From NCBI GenBank assembly GCA_963792815.1, contig CAWBXR010000021.1, positions 1 to 64,000 on the forward strand: a DNA stretch of 64,000 nucleotides, given 5' to 3'. The DNA is from JARRPM01 sp963792815 (lineage in GTDB: Bacteria; Pseudomonadota; Gammaproteobacteria; Pseudomonadales; Halieaceae). Shown piece after piece: positions 7,249-15,881 of this stretch (the first letter of the stretch is position 1; each line of letters begins with the position of its first letter). A model generated the notes under the pieces. That model was given only the letters and a program-made list of their open reading frames with translations. It was not told the origin of the DNA and made no database searches. Made by a program: the position numbers and the translations under genes.

Positions 7249-8385
7249 TCAGCGCATACGCCACACATTTGGCCAGCCGTGCCTGACAGCTTCGCGTGAC
7301 CTGGATTGGTCGTCCTGGTCCAGCTTGTCGAGGCTCTGGCGAATGTCGTCATTCACGCGGCCATTCAGGTAATAACTGTGTTCGACAAAGCCTGTGACGA
7401 TAGTGCCGCAGTCTACCTGGTGCACACGCCCGTCGAGTTCCGCAGGGCGATTCGCGCCTCCCCAGCCCAGGCGGTCACTGTTGCCCTTGGTGTAATCCGA
7501 TACCGGCATCGCCATGTCTCCACGGTTATGGTAGACGGTAACCTGCTCGGCAATCTCCGGCAGGCGCCTCATCGGCTTGTCCGGTTCGAAGGTATTGTCC
7601 GCAACATCGGGGGCGCAAAGCAGAACCTGGTCAAACAGGCGCGGTGGTTTACCGCCGGTTGAAAACTCCTCAATACGCGCAAGTGCCTGCTGCAGGACGA
7701 AATTGCCCATGGAGTGGCACAGCAGGTGAATCGACTGGCGGCAGGGTTCGCTTCCTTCCTTCGCATCCTTGCGGCGCGCTTCAATCAGGAAGTCGCGCAA
7801 TTTCAGGAAACCGCGGCCGATCGCGGCCCCGGAAAATGTCGCATCACTGCGATCTGAAAAATAGGACCAGTAGGGAATCGCCTTGCCGTCTGATGGCCAG
7901 GTAAACAGGAAAACCAGGATCTCCTTGTTGTTTGGCTCGCGGTTCAGCATCAGTTGCAGGCTCGCTGCCGCGGCTACTGCTTCCCACCAGCTGACATTGA
8001 AACCGTGGATATACACAAGCACTTCACAGCCGTTGCGCATGGCTTTTTGCAGCTCTGCAAATGTACGACTCGAGCCGAACTTGGCCTTGCGTTGGGAAGT
8101 GTCCGACACTTTCGACTCGAGGGTTTCTTCAAAGGCCTCGATGGTCCCGGTACGACGCTGTGAACACAGGTATTCCGCCAGTTTTTCACCATGGCCGGCA
8201 CCAAACCCGCAGTCTCGTTTTAACAGGCGATCAGCCCTGGCGCTGTCGTACTCCATCGTGACTGCGCCAAATCGTAGATTCTCGGTGCCGTCCTTGCTGG
8301 GTTCCGGGCCGTAACTCGTAGGCTGCCAGCGATCCTTGCCGCGGTGGCGTCGATTCGTGGCGTAGTAGAGGCTCAGTTTTGCCAT
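7249..8385 (-). CDS. DUF900-type alpha/beta hydrolase (esterase)
   Basis: A 378-residue serine hydrolase of the DUF900 group. The oxyanion region VLVYIHGFNVSW is at about residues 122-133 and the nucleophile elbow is LLCHSMGNF. The acidic residue is probably in LLCAPDVADNTF and the catalytic His near the C-terminus (FVEHSYYL). It has no signal peptide or membrane helix. It starts with a clear ATG (MAKLSLYYATNRRH), a typical opening for this group. It forms a tight minus-strand set with the small membrane protein upstream (8403) and the peptidoglycan-binding protein downstream. The substrate is unknown. Confidence 0.8.
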   Translation of the reverse strand: MAKLSLYYATNRRHRGKDRWQPTSYGPEPSKDGTENLRFGAVTMEYDSARADRLLKRDCGFGAGHGEKLAEYLCSQRRTGTIEAFEETLESKVSDTSQRKAKFGSSRTFAELQKAMRNGCEVLVYIHGFNVSWWEAVAAAASLQLMLNREPNNKEILVFLFTWPSDGKAIPYWSYFSDRSDATFSGAAIGRGFLKLRDFLIEARRKDAKEGSEPCRQSIHLLCHSMGNFVLQQALARIEEFSTGGKPPRLFDQVLLCAPDVADNTFEPDKPMRRLPEIAEQVTVYHNRGDMAMPVSDYTKGNSDRLGWGGANRPAELDGRVHQVDCGTIVTGFVEHSYYLNGRVNDDIRQSLDKLDQDDQSRSREAVRHGWPNVWRMR

Positions 8386-8402
8386 TTAGTTCTCCCTCTC
8401 AT

Positions 8403-8657
8403 TTACTGCGCGGTGCGAAAAGTCACTTTATGGATCAGGAATGCCAATGGAGACACCAGGGCAAACAGCGCAATGACTACTGTTGGGATTCCAAGTAGCA
8501 ACCAGACAGCATCGGAATAGCCCAAATCGATGTCGAGTGTGACCGCACCCTCAACTCCCCCGGTAACCAGTACCACGAGACCCACGACAAGGCCCATTGC
8601 CAGGGATGAGCACAATGCGAACTTTAGCTGTTGTGAAAAATACTTGCCAAATCCCAT
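8403..8657 (-). CDS. Small two-TM membrane protein
   Basis: An 84-residue protein with two membrane helices (FALCSSLAMGLVVGLVVLVTG and AVWLLLGIPTVVIALFALVSPLAF). The ATG at 8657 has AAGGG 9 bases upstream; the frame extends to 8696, inside the end of the GFA-family gene. It is 17 bp upstream of the DUF900 esterase on the same strand and probably co-transcribed. Family unknown. Confidence 0.6.
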   Translation of the reverse strand: MGFGKYFSQQLKFALCSSLAMGLVVGLVVLVTGGVEGAVTLDIDLGYSDAVWLLLGIPTVVIALFALVSPLAFLIHKVTFRTAQ

Positions 8658-8671
8658 CGCAGTCGCCCTTT

Positions 8672-9061
8672 CTAGAACCAGTAATCCGCAACGCATCGCC
8701 CGTCCGGAGCCAGGTCTTCAAAACTTTCGAGTCCTTCGAAATGCCGGATCGGGACCTGCGCAACATGCTCTGGTTCGGCGAGGCGCAGGTTCACGGCGAT
8801 ACGCCGGCGGCCATCAGTGTCTGCCTCCTGCGCCCGCCAGCAGGCCACGCAGCCACAGTTGGTGCAGAAATGGAATTCGATCGAATCGCCCCGGATATAG
8901 GCCTTGCAGGGGCCGGAAAGATGGATATCCTCGCCGTCATAGCCATACGCCCAGAGTGTGCCGTAGCGGCGACAAACGGTACAATTACAGGCTGTGGCTG
9001 ATTCGGGTATTCCATCCAGGGTCCATCGAACCTTGCCGCAGTGGCAGCTGCCCTCAATCAT
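8672..9061 (-). CDS. GFA-family zinc protein
   Basis: A 129-residue protein of the GFA (glutathione-dependent formaldehyde-activating) fold. All zinc-ligand motifs are visible: CHCGKV at residues 6-11, CNCTVC at about 25-30 and CTNCGC at about 68-73. I chose the ATG at 9061 (MIEGSCHCGKVRW), the standard opening, with AAAGAG upstream; the frame is open to 9115. Most small GFA proteins have no proven formaldehyde role, so only the fold is claimed. Its 3' end runs up to the small membrane protein gene, so the four minus-strand genes 9061 to 6395 could be one transcript. Confidence 0.85.
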   Translation of the reverse strand: MIEGSCHCGKVRWTLDGIPESATACNCTVCRRYGTLWAYGYDGEDIHLSGPCKAYIRGDSIEFHFCTNCGCVACWRAQEADTDGRRRIAVNLRLAEPEHVAQVPIRHFEGLESFEDLAPDGRCVADYWF

Positions 9062-9281
9062 GTCAGTCAACTCTTTGGTTTGCCTCAATCCAGCTATGTC
9101 AGTATAGCAAGGCATGTACCGGGCGCAGCGCTATATAAAATCGCCAAAGCAACCCCAGGCTTGGCAGATTTTTCCCTGAATGTGCGGCCTCGTCGGTTCG
9201 CAGCCGCTATAATCTCGCGGTCAAAGCCTGCACCAGAGTCGGCGTTAATTGGCAGTGGCGGCACATTGAAAGGAGCTTGAA

Positions 9282-11426
9282 ATGGGCAACAAGAGAGTGG
9301 GTCAGTCTGCGAATTCGGGCGGTACCCGCGGCAGCTGGCAGTTTCTGAGGCGATGCCTCGTGCTCGCTTCGCTGTCAGTCGTATGGCCGGCGCTGGCGCA
9401 GCCGGGTGAAGATCAGCAGGACGAGCCCAGTCTATTTTCGCCATCACCGATCGTCTACGCCGAACCGTCGCCCCTGATCACCAATATTCCGAACCGCAAC
9501 ACCCGATCACTCAACGGCAGCTGGAACGTGGTTATCGACAAGCTGGGCATCGGCGAGCGCGGTATCTTTGGCGAGGGCTACTACGCTAACAGCAAGCAGC
9601 AGTCAGGCATGGAGCTGATCGAGTACAGCTTCGACGAGCGCCAGCAACTGCAGGTCCCCGGTGATTGGAACTCGCAACAGGAGCGCCTGTTCTTCTATGA
9701 CGGCTCCATCTGGTACCAGCGCACTTTCATCGCACAGCCGCGGCGATCAGAGCGTTATTTCCTGCATTTCGGCGGCGCTAATTTCACCACAACCGTTTAC
9801 CTGAACGGACAGGTTTTGGGGCAGCACCGAGGCGGCTATACGCCGTTCAACTTCGAAGTTACCGGGCTGCTTGAGGATGGCGACAACGACATCGTAGTCA
9901 GGGTAGACAACACTCTGGACATGTCCAGCGTGCCCACTAAACGCACCGACTGGTGGCAGTACGGTGGCATTACCCGGGATGTCAGCCTGGTGAGTGTGCC
10001 AGCTACGTTCGTGCGCCAGTTCCAGGTCTGGTTGGCGGACCACGACACAGGCGAAATCCGGGGCTGGGCCCAGCTCGACGGCGCGGGGGCCGGTACTGAA
10101 GTGGCACTTTCGATCCCGGAACTCGAGGTTGCCGTCAGTGCCACCGCTGATGCGCAGGGGCGGGCGGCGTTTAACGTGACAGCGAAACCGCAGCTGTGGT
10201 CGCCCGAGCAGCCGACTCTTTACGAGGTCTCGGTCAGCGCCAGGGACGATACCACTACCGACCGGGTCGGCTTTCGCACGGTGCGTCGGGAGGGGGACAA
10301 GATCCTGCTCAACGGCAAGCCGGTATTTCTGCGCGGTATCAGCATGCACGAGGAAACGGTACTGAGACAGGGAGTCGCCACCGGGCGTGCGGATGCCGAG
10401 GCGCAGTTTGCGCTGGCCAAACAGCTGGGTGCCAACTTCGTCCGGCTGGCCCACTATCCCCACAACGAGCATACCGTGCGGCTGGCCGATGAAATGGGGT
10501 TCATGCTGTGGTCCGAGGTGCCGGTTTACTGGGCCATCGACTGGCGCAATGAGGACACCAGGAAACTCGCGAACAGCATGCTGGCCGAATCGGTACAGCG
10601 CGACCTGAACCGCGCCGCCATCGTGATCTGGTCCCTGGGAAATGAAACCCCGATAAGCGAGCCACGCACGGCCTTTCTGTCCAGCGAGGCAGATACGGTG
10701 AGGCGCATCGATGCCAGTGGCCGACTGATTGGAGCTGCATTGATTGGCGACCCGATGCGTGAGTTGGGCGAGGTCGCTGAGCACGTGATGGTGGCCTTAC
10801 TGAAGGACTCCGACGTCAGTCTTGCGGACAAGGCGCGGATGGTGGCCTTTATCGGCAGGGAAGTCGTGTCGGGGCTGCTTGCTGAAGACGACCCCGGTGC
10901 TGAAGCCGAGCCTGCTGAGGCGGCATCAACAGAAAGTGACGATATACTGGTTGAACTGGATGATCCCCTCGGTGAGATCGTCGATGTGGTGGGTTACAAC
11001 GAGTATTTCGGCTGGTATTACTCTGCCGCTTTTGCGGCCAACCTCCCTGCCAGCGAGGCGGACATTCGGCGGGTCATGCTGAGGGACATCATGCCGCGTA
11101 TGCGGTTCAGCAACCGCTACGGTAAGCCCATGGTGATCTCGGAGTTCGGCGCCGGCGCCAAGGCCGGCTTCCGCTCGCCGGAAGCGCTATTGTGGTCGGA
11201 GGAATACCAGGCCAGCGTCTACCGCGCCCAGCTCGATATGCTGCAGCACAGTCCGCTGGTCCAGGGCATGTCACCCTGGGTACTGAAGGATTTCCGGGCC
11301 GCCCTGCGCCCCCTTAACGGTATCCAGGAGTTCTACAACCGCAAGGGCCTGGTGGATGAGCAGGGCAACCGTAAACTCGCGTTCCAGGTGCTCAGTGACT
11401 TCTACCATTCACTGCCCGGGAAATGA
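9282..11426 (+). CDS. Secreted glycoside hydrolase family 2 enzyme
   Basis: A 714-residue GH2 enzyme (beta-glucuronidase/beta-galactosidase group). The signal peptide spans roughly residues 18-40, ending ALAQP. A jelly-roll sugar-binding domain follows (WYQRTFIAQPR..., HFGGANFTTTVYLNG), then an Ig-like domain and the TIM barrel. The acid/base Glu is in WSLGNETP (residue 455) and the nucleophile Glu in VISEFGAGA (residue 621). An acidic low-complexity insert (EDDPGAEAEPAEAASTESDD) interrupts the barrel between them, which is unusual. The start has AAGGAGC 8 bases upstream. The exact substrate cannot be read from the sequence. Confidence 0.9.
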   Translation: MGNKRVGQSANSGGTRGSWQFLRRCLVLASLSVVWPALAQPGEDQQDEPSLFSPSPIVYAEPSPLITNIPNRNTRSLNGSWNVVIDKLGIGERGIFGEGYYANSKQQSGMELIEYSFDERQQLQVPGDWNSQQERLFFYDGSIWYQRTFIAQPRRSERYFLHFGGANFTTTVYLNGQVLGQHRGGYTPFNFEVTGLLEDGDNDIVVRVDNTLDMSSVPTKRTDWWQYGGITRDVSLVSVPATFVRQFQVWLADHDTGEIRGWAQLDGAGAGTEVALSIPELEVAVSATADAQGRAAFNVTAKPQLWSPEQPTLYEVSVSARDDTTTDRVGFRTVRREGDKILLNGKPVFLRGISMHEETVLRQGVATGRADAEAQFALAKQLGANFVRLAHYPHNEHTVRLADEMGFMLWSEVPVYWAIDWRNEDTRKLANSMLAESVQRDLNRAAIVIWSLGNETPISEPRTAFLSSEADTVRRIDASGRLIGAALIGDPMRELGEVAEHVMVALLKDSDVSLADKARMVAFIGREVVSGLLAEDDPGAEAEPAEAASTESDDILVELDDPLGEIVDVVGYNEYFGWYYSAAFAANLPASEADIRRVMLRDIMPRMRFSNRYGKPMVISEFGAGAKAGFRSPEALLWSEEYQASVYRAQLDMLQHSPLVQGMSPWVLKDFRAALRPLNGIQEFYNRKGLVDEQGNRKLAFQVLSDFYHSLPGK

Positions 11427-11428
11427 CG

Positions 11429-11755
11429 TCACTGGCCGGACGCGTGTTTGTCCTTGACCTTCTGCATGATGGTCGCTTCCATCTCGGATTTTTTTTGCTC
11501 GTACAGGCTGTACTGTTCCGGGGTGAAAATCGCTTTCAGTTCGGCGTCCTTGGCGTTGGAGTGTTGCTTGAAAGCCATCAGCTTCTTGAATTTGGGCTCG
11601 TCAGTACTCATCAGGGTCTCATTCTCCTGAGCGTACTTCAGGTTGATAGCTGAGACGCTGGCACTGGTTTTGGCATCCAGTGAGAGGTTGGTTTCCATCC
11701 ATTTCGTCTGCATTTGAGCGCGTTGCGCCGGCGTGGTGTCTTTAAGCGGGTCCAT
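11429..11755 (-). CDS. Small periplasmic protein, start codon unresolved
   Basis: The first ATG (11755) gives a 108-residue helical, charged protein with Spy/CpxP-like character (LSLDAKTSASVSAINLKYAQ, ELKAIFTPEQYSLYEQKKSE). The frame continues upstream to about 11836 and encodes a good signal peptide (LGFSCTLLLCIPQRALAQ) directly before that Met, yet contains no ATG, GTG or TTG. The true start may be a CTG (11821 region) or lie across an upstream frameshift. The gene ends 3 bp from the GH2 gene, convergently. A periplasmic chaperone-like role is only a guess from composition. Confidence 0.6.
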   Translation of the reverse strand: MDPLKDTTPAQRAQMQTKWMETNLSLDAKTSASVSAINLKYAQENETLMSTDEPKFKKLMAFKQHSNAKDAELKAIFTPEQYSLYEQKKSEMEATIMQKVKDKHASGQ

Positions 11756-11899
11756 CTGCGCCAGGGCACGCTGGGGAATGCAAAGGAGCAGGGTGCAGCT
11801 GAAGCCCAGGGAACGCCACAGTTCAAGCCGCCAGTCTATCTATCTCCCTGGCGGCTGTTTATCATAGGCTTTCATCTGATTTAGCACGGGGTAGCTTAC

Positions 11900-12529
11900 T
11901 TGAAGCAGGCTTTGGTCAATATGCTGGCGATGCAGCATGCAATGAACACGCGGGTGCACGAGAACTGGGTGGAGCAGGACTTTGCGTGGTACCGGGCGGC
12001 CTGGATCGAATGCGGCGAGCTCATCGAGCACTACGGTTACAAGTGGTGGAAAAAGCAGGTGCCTGAAATCGAGCAGGTGCGGCTGGAGGTCATCGATATC
12101 TGGCACTTTGGCCTCTCTGCCCTGTTTGGGGAAGGCAAGACCGTTGAGCAGATTGCCGACGACATCCTCGTAGAGCTGCAAGCGCACCAGGCCTCGGGCC
12201 TGGGCGTGCGAGAGGCTACCGAGGAACTCGCCCTGCACTGCCTGCAAACGAAGGGCTTTTCTCCCGCCCGCTTCTGGGACCTTATGATAGCCTCCGGTCT
12301 GGATTTCGACACGCTCTACACAGCCTATGTAGGCAAGAACGTCCTCAATTTCTTTCGCCAGGACAACGGCTACAAAGACGGCAGCTACGTCAAGAACTGG
12401 GACGGCAGGGAGGATAACGAGCATCTCTCCGAACTGGTCGCGGTGATGGATCACAGCGCTGACGACTTTGCAGACCAGGTGTATGCAGTGCTCGCCGAGC
12501 GCTACGCCGAGCTGGTCCTGGCACAGTAG
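11900..12529 (+). CDS. Dimeric (all-alpha) dUTP diphosphatase
   Basis: A 209-residue protein of the all-alpha NTP pyrophosphatase superfamily, dimeric dUTPase type, which hydrolyses dUTP to dUMP and keeps uracil out of DNA. The magnesium-binding motifs are visible: AWIECGELIEH (ExxE) and LEVIDIWHF (ExxD), followed by the typical late motif NGYKDGSYVKNWDGREDN. The ATG at 11900 gives the normal amphipathic start. It is followed 13 bp later by the 12543 gene on the same strand. It is unrelated to the trimeric Dut more usual in gammaproteobacteria. Confidence 0.85.
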   Translation: MKQALVNMLAMQHAMNTRVHENWVEQDFAWYRAAWIECGELIEHYGYKWWKKQVPEIEQVRLEVIDIWHFGLSALFGEGKTVEQIADDILVELQAHQASGLGVREATEELALHCLQTKGFSPARFWDLMIASGLDFDTLYTAYVGKNVLNFFRQDNGYKDGSYVKNWDGREDNEHLSELVAVMDHSADDFADQVYAVLAERYAELVLAQ

Positions 12530-12542
12530 CTTGCCGCCCGAT

Positions 12543-13430
12543 ATGGAGCAGGAGAACAACAGGCTCTCGACCACCGCGTTGGCGCGCAAGCTCAATATTC
12601 CCACCCAGCAATTGTTCGCCACGCTCAGGGATTACGGCTGGATAGACAGGGCAGGGGAGTCCTGGGTGCTCACCCCAAAGGGCGAGTTCGAGGGGGGTAC
12701 CTACCAGCAGAGCCGACGCTATGGGCGCTATATCGTCTGGCCGGAGAGCCTCGACCACCATCCCCTGCTGGCGGCGATCGAATCCAACCAGCGCATTAAC
12801 GCCGCGTCTATGCGCCGGTATTACCCGCGCCTGCACGCCCGCCAGATCAACCGGGCATTGGCCGAGCTCGGGCTGCAGACCCACAGTATTATCGGTTGGG
12901 AACTGACTGAGCGTGGGAAGGCCCTTGGCGGACTGCAGGAAGAGAGCAACAACAGCGGCGCCTTCTATGTCACCTGGCCCCATGAAATCATCGACAATCC
13001 GGTGATACACCGCGAACTCACCAGGCAATCAGACCAGGGCCAGGCGTCCGTCATCCAGGGTGATGGGGAACCGGACCTGTTTGCTCCGTCCGCTACTGCG
13101 CCCTGTATCGGTATCGACGGGCACCAGTTGGCCTCGGCCATGCAGGTTCGTGTCTGTGACTGGCTGTATCTCGCCCAGCTGGCCCATGCCTACCAGCGCG
13201 CACTGCCGCTGGAAGAGGCTGTTTATGCCGACTTCTATGTGCCCGAAGGCAATGTGTATATCGACTGCTGGGAGGCGGATGTACCTGCCCAGGCGCTGTC
13301 GGCCATGCTGCACAAGCGCGAGCTTTACCGCACCCTGAAATTGCGGCACATCGAAATCAACGCCGGGGATGTCGACCGGCTGGACGAGGTGTTGGGTCGA
13401 GGCCTGCTCGCCTTCGGGATTCGTTGCTAA
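12543..13430 (+). CDS. Conserved protein, possible nuclease-like C-terminus
   Basis: A 295-residue cytosolic protein. The N-terminal 60 residues resemble an antirepressor-type winged helix (LSTTALARKLNIPTQQLFATL...YGWIDRAGESW...LTPKGEF). A related second segment follows. The C-terminal 100 residues contain ADFYVPEGNVYIDCWEAD, then a Lys and a closing EINAGDVDRLDEVLGRGL. The order of acidic, acidic and Lys residues and the strand pattern recall PD-(D/E)xK nucleases, although the usual ExK is here CWE. Relatives in pseudomonads have, as I recall, often been labelled glycerol kinase, which nothing here supports. It is probably co-transcribed with the dUTPase. Confidence 0.7.
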   Translation: MEQENNRLSTTALARKLNIPTQQLFATLRDYGWIDRAGESWVLTPKGEFEGGTYQQSRRYGRYIVWPESLDHHPLLAAIESNQRINAASMRRYYPRLHARQINRALAELGLQTHSIIGWELTERGKALGGLQEESNNSGAFYVTWPHEIIDNPVIHRELTRQSDQGQASVIQGDGEPDLFAPSATAPCIGIDGHQLASAMQVRVCDWLYLAQLAHAYQRALPLEEAVYADFYVPEGNVYIDCWEADVPAQALSAMLHKRELYRTLKLRHIEINAGDVDRLDEVLGRGLLAFGIRC

Positions 13431-13717
13431 GCCGGGAGCAGGCTGTTGATGCGCTCAGCAAGGATGAAATCGCGCGCTGAAATCCCACCCACGTCGTGGC
13501 TGGTCAGGTGAATTTCCACCCGGTTGTAGACATTAGTCCATTCCGGGTGGTGGTCCATGGTCTCGGCCAGCAGGGCGACCCGGGCCATGAATCCGAAGGC
13601 GTCGACAAAATTGTCAAATGTGAAAAGCCGGTAGAGCTTGTGATGGTCGATTACCCAGTCCGGCAGGGCGTCCAACCTGCGCTCGATTTCCGCCGGAGAC
13701 AATTTCTCGTTAGACAT
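13427..13717 (-). CDS. phhB: Pterin-4a-carbinolamine dehydratase
   Basis: A 96-residue PhhB/PCD protein, which dehydrates 4a-hydroxytetrahydrobiopterin to recycle the pterin cofactor of phenylalanine hydroxylase. The diagnostic motif is ETMDHHPEWTNVYN with the catalytic His pair, followed by VEIHLTSHDVGGIS. Length and start (MSNEKLSPAEIERRLDALPDW) are normal for the family. It overlaps the end of the 12543 gene by 4 bp in convergent orientation. No phhA is in the window. Confidence 0.93.
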   Translation of the reverse strand: MSNEKLSPAEIERRLDALPDWVIDHHKLYRLFTFDNFVDAFGFMARVALLAETMDHHPEWTNVYNRVEIHLTSHDVGGISARDFILAERINSLLPA

Positions 13718-13762
13718 TCTGACCTCCGCTTTTCTTCGGTGCCCTGAGTCCGTCGATACTAC

Positions 13763-14857
13763 CTATTTTTTCAGCAGTAAAACACCACACTCCATGTGGT
13801 CGGTATAGGGGAACTGGTCGAACAGGGCGAAGTGGTCGATCCGGTGACTGCGGCACAGCACAGCCAGGTTGTCTGCCAGGGTCTGGGGGTTGCAGGAAAT
13901 ATAGAGGATTGCGGGGAAATTGCCTGCCATGTTCAGCGTCCCGGCGTCCAGGCCGGCCCGCGGCGGGTCGACGAAAATAGTCCGTAAATCGTAGTCCGCC
14001 AGGGGTTGGGGCAACTGGGCAAGCCGGCGGAATTCCCGCTCCCCCGCCATGGCCTGGGAGACCTCTTCCGCCGACAGGCGAATGATCTGCACATTGTCGA
14101 TGCCATTGTCCGCAAGGTTCTCCCGGGCGGCGCGCACCGAGGTCTTTGACAGTTCGGTGGCAATCACGTGGTCAAAGTGGCAGGCCAGGGGCAGGGTGAA
14201 ATTGCCGTTGCCGCAATACAATTCCAGCAGGTCTCCACCCACACTGGCGCCGCGCTCGCAGGCCCAGGTCAGCATGGCGGTGTTGACACCGGCATTGGGC
14301 TGGGTAAACGCCTGTTCGTACTGGCGGTAGCGAAACTCGCGGCCCTGGACGGTCAGCGACTCGTTTACAAAAGTGTTGCCGATAATGATCTTCTGTTTGC
14401 GACTGCGGCCTACCAGGGACACCCGTAAATCCGCCGCCAGCCGGGTGGCTGCTTCCTCCCAGTCCTGCTCCAGCCGTCGGTGATACACAAGAGTGACCAG
14501 GGCGTCGCCGCTCAGGGTGCACAGGAACTCCACCTGGAAGATCTTGCGCCGCAGCGCGGCGTCGCGCACAAGCGCATCCAGCAGTTGCGGCATCAGCTGC
14601 TGGATGCGCTCGCAGGCTATCGGGAACTGCTTTATCGGCACCGGGGTCGCGGGATCGTCCCGGCGGAACATGACGTAATCCAGCGCGTCCCCGTCATGCC
14701 ACAGGCGAAACTCGGCGCGCATTCGAAAGCCCTGGGTAGCAGAGGGATAGACCTGCGGGGCCGGCGGCGAAAACGGGGCCAGCAGCGCGCTCACCCGTTC
14801 GCACTTGGCGGCGAGCAGCTCGGGGTAGCGGGTGGGTTCGACAGCGGACAGCGGCAT
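13763..14857 (-). CDS. trmA: tRNA (uracil-5-)-methyltransferase
   Basis: A 364-residue TrmA, which makes m5U54 (T54) in the T-loop of tRNAs using SAM. The C-terminal Rossmann domain shows ELYCGNGNFTLPLA (SAM site), FVDPPRAGLD and the catalytic Cys in YISCNPQTLADN, with the Glu in HMECGVLL near the end. The N-terminal PUA-like region includes FRMRAEFRLWHDG. I chose the ATG at 14857 (MPLSAVEPTRYPELL), which overlaps the upstream stop as TGATG, so the gene is translationally linked to ybiB. Confidence 0.95.
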   Translation of the reverse strand: MPLSAVEPTRYPELLAAKCERVSALLAPFSPPAPQVYPSATQGFRMRAEFRLWHDGDALDYVMFRRDDPATPVPIKQFPIACERIQQLMPQLLDALVRDAALRRKIFQVEFLCTLSGDALVTLVYHRRLEQDWEEAATRLAADLRVSLVGRSRKQKIIIGNTFVNESLTVQGREFRYRQYEQAFTQPNAGVNTAMLTWACERGASVGGDLLELYCGNGNFTLPLACHFDHVIATELSKTSVRAARENLADNGIDNVQIIRLSAEEVSQAMAGEREFRRLAQLPQPLADYDLRTIFVDPPRAGLDAGTLNMAGNFPAILYISCNPQTLADNLAVLCRSHRIDHFALFDQFPYTDHMECGVLLLKK

Positions 14858-15873
14858 CAGTCGAGCCTCGTGGTGTCGCGCTGCTGCCACAGGGATTGCG
14901 CCAGTGCGGCGGCGTCGCGCGGGTCCAGCCCCGGTTGCAGCAGGGTGAGGGCCAGGGCTGCGGTGCCCTGCACCGCACAGGTGCCATAGGTATCTTCGGA
15001 AATCCCACGCCACAGGTCCCGCAGGGGCGTCGTGGCGGGTTGGTCAACCGACTGTACACGGCCCGGCATTACCCGGGACACCAGCAGTTCCGTACTGCCT
15101 GAGTCGCCCAACAGGTGCACCCGGGTATCGGCCTGGGGCTTCAGTTCGACCTCGCCGCTGTCGCCCTTGAACACCATGGCCCTGGGTTGCGCCAGCAGGC
15201 GGTCTGCCGCCTGGTGCAGATCGGCATAGGCCGGGTGAAAAATACTCTGGATGCTCGCCGGCGCTCGCAGCGGGTTGAGCATGCGGGTCAGTGTATTGAC
15301 CGGTGAGCGCAGGCCCAGCAGGGGGCGCAGCTGGACCAGATCATGCAGCGGTTGGCAAAAGCAGCGCAGGGGCAGGTAGCTGAGGTTGAATGCGTCCAGC
15401 TGGGCGCCGGCTTCTGCCCAGTTGGCGGCTACCGGCAGCCCCAGTTCGCGCAGGGCCGGCTCGGTATACAGGCGCCCGGGCGTATGCCCGTCAGCGCCGT
15501 GCACCAGCACCCGGTAACCGGCCTGGGCGAGCAGCAGCAGGGACAGGATAAACCAGGGGTGCTGGTGTTTCTTGCCGGCGTAGCTAGACCAGTCGAGATC
15601 AGCCCTGGGAGCCGGCCCCGGGGGGCTCATTTCATCGCGACAGGCCTCCACGAAGCCCGCCAGTTCCTCCCCGGTCTCCTCCTTGACCCGCAGCAGCATC
15701 AGGAAAGCCCCCACCTGCACCGCCTCGGCCTGGCCCCGAAGAATCATGCCGAAGGCCTGGCGGGCCTCCTGGCGACTGAGGGAGCGACTGCCGCTCTTGC
15801 CCTTGCCGAGAATCCGTACGAAGGGGGCGAAGGGGTGTTCCTGGGTGGGGTTTTCAAAACCGGGGGCGGTCAC
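14857..15873 (-). CDS. ybiB: YbiB/TrpD2-family nucleic-acid-binding protein
   Basis: A 338-residue homologue of anthranilate phosphoribosyltransferase of the YbiB (TrpD2) group. The N-terminal helical domain (PFVRILGKGKSGSRSLSRQEARQAFGMIL) and the Pro/Gly-rich hinge match. The true TrpD substrate motifs are replaced, as expected for a group reported to bind nucleic acids instead of making PRA. It sits between tusE (8 bp upstream) and trmA (overlapping stop/start), in the order seen in pseudomonads. A tRNA-related role is suggested by neighbours only. Confidence 0.85.
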   Translation of the reverse strand: MTAPGFENPTQEHPFAPFVRILGKGKSGSRSLSRQEARQAFGMILRGQAEAVQVGAFLMLLRVKEETGEELAGFVEACRDEMSPPGPAPRADLDWSSYAGKKHQHPWFILSLLLLAQAGYRVLVHGADGHTPGRLYTEPALRELGLPVAANWAEAGAQLDAFNLSYLPLRCFCQPLHDLVQLRPLLGLRSPVNTLTRMLNPLRAPASIQSIFHPAYADLHQAADRLLAQPRAMVFKGDSGEVELKPQADTRVHLLGDSGSTELLVSRVMPGRVQSVDQPATTPLRDLWRGISEDTYGTCAVQGTAALALTLLQPGLDPRDAAALAQSLWQQRDTTRLD

Positions 15874-15881
15874 GGGGCGTC

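Noticed and set aside
9747..10784. 345-codon minus-strand ORF inside the GH2 gene
   Set aside because: It lies wholly within the well-supported GH2 gene and has the skewed composition of an antisense shadow in GC-rich DNA.
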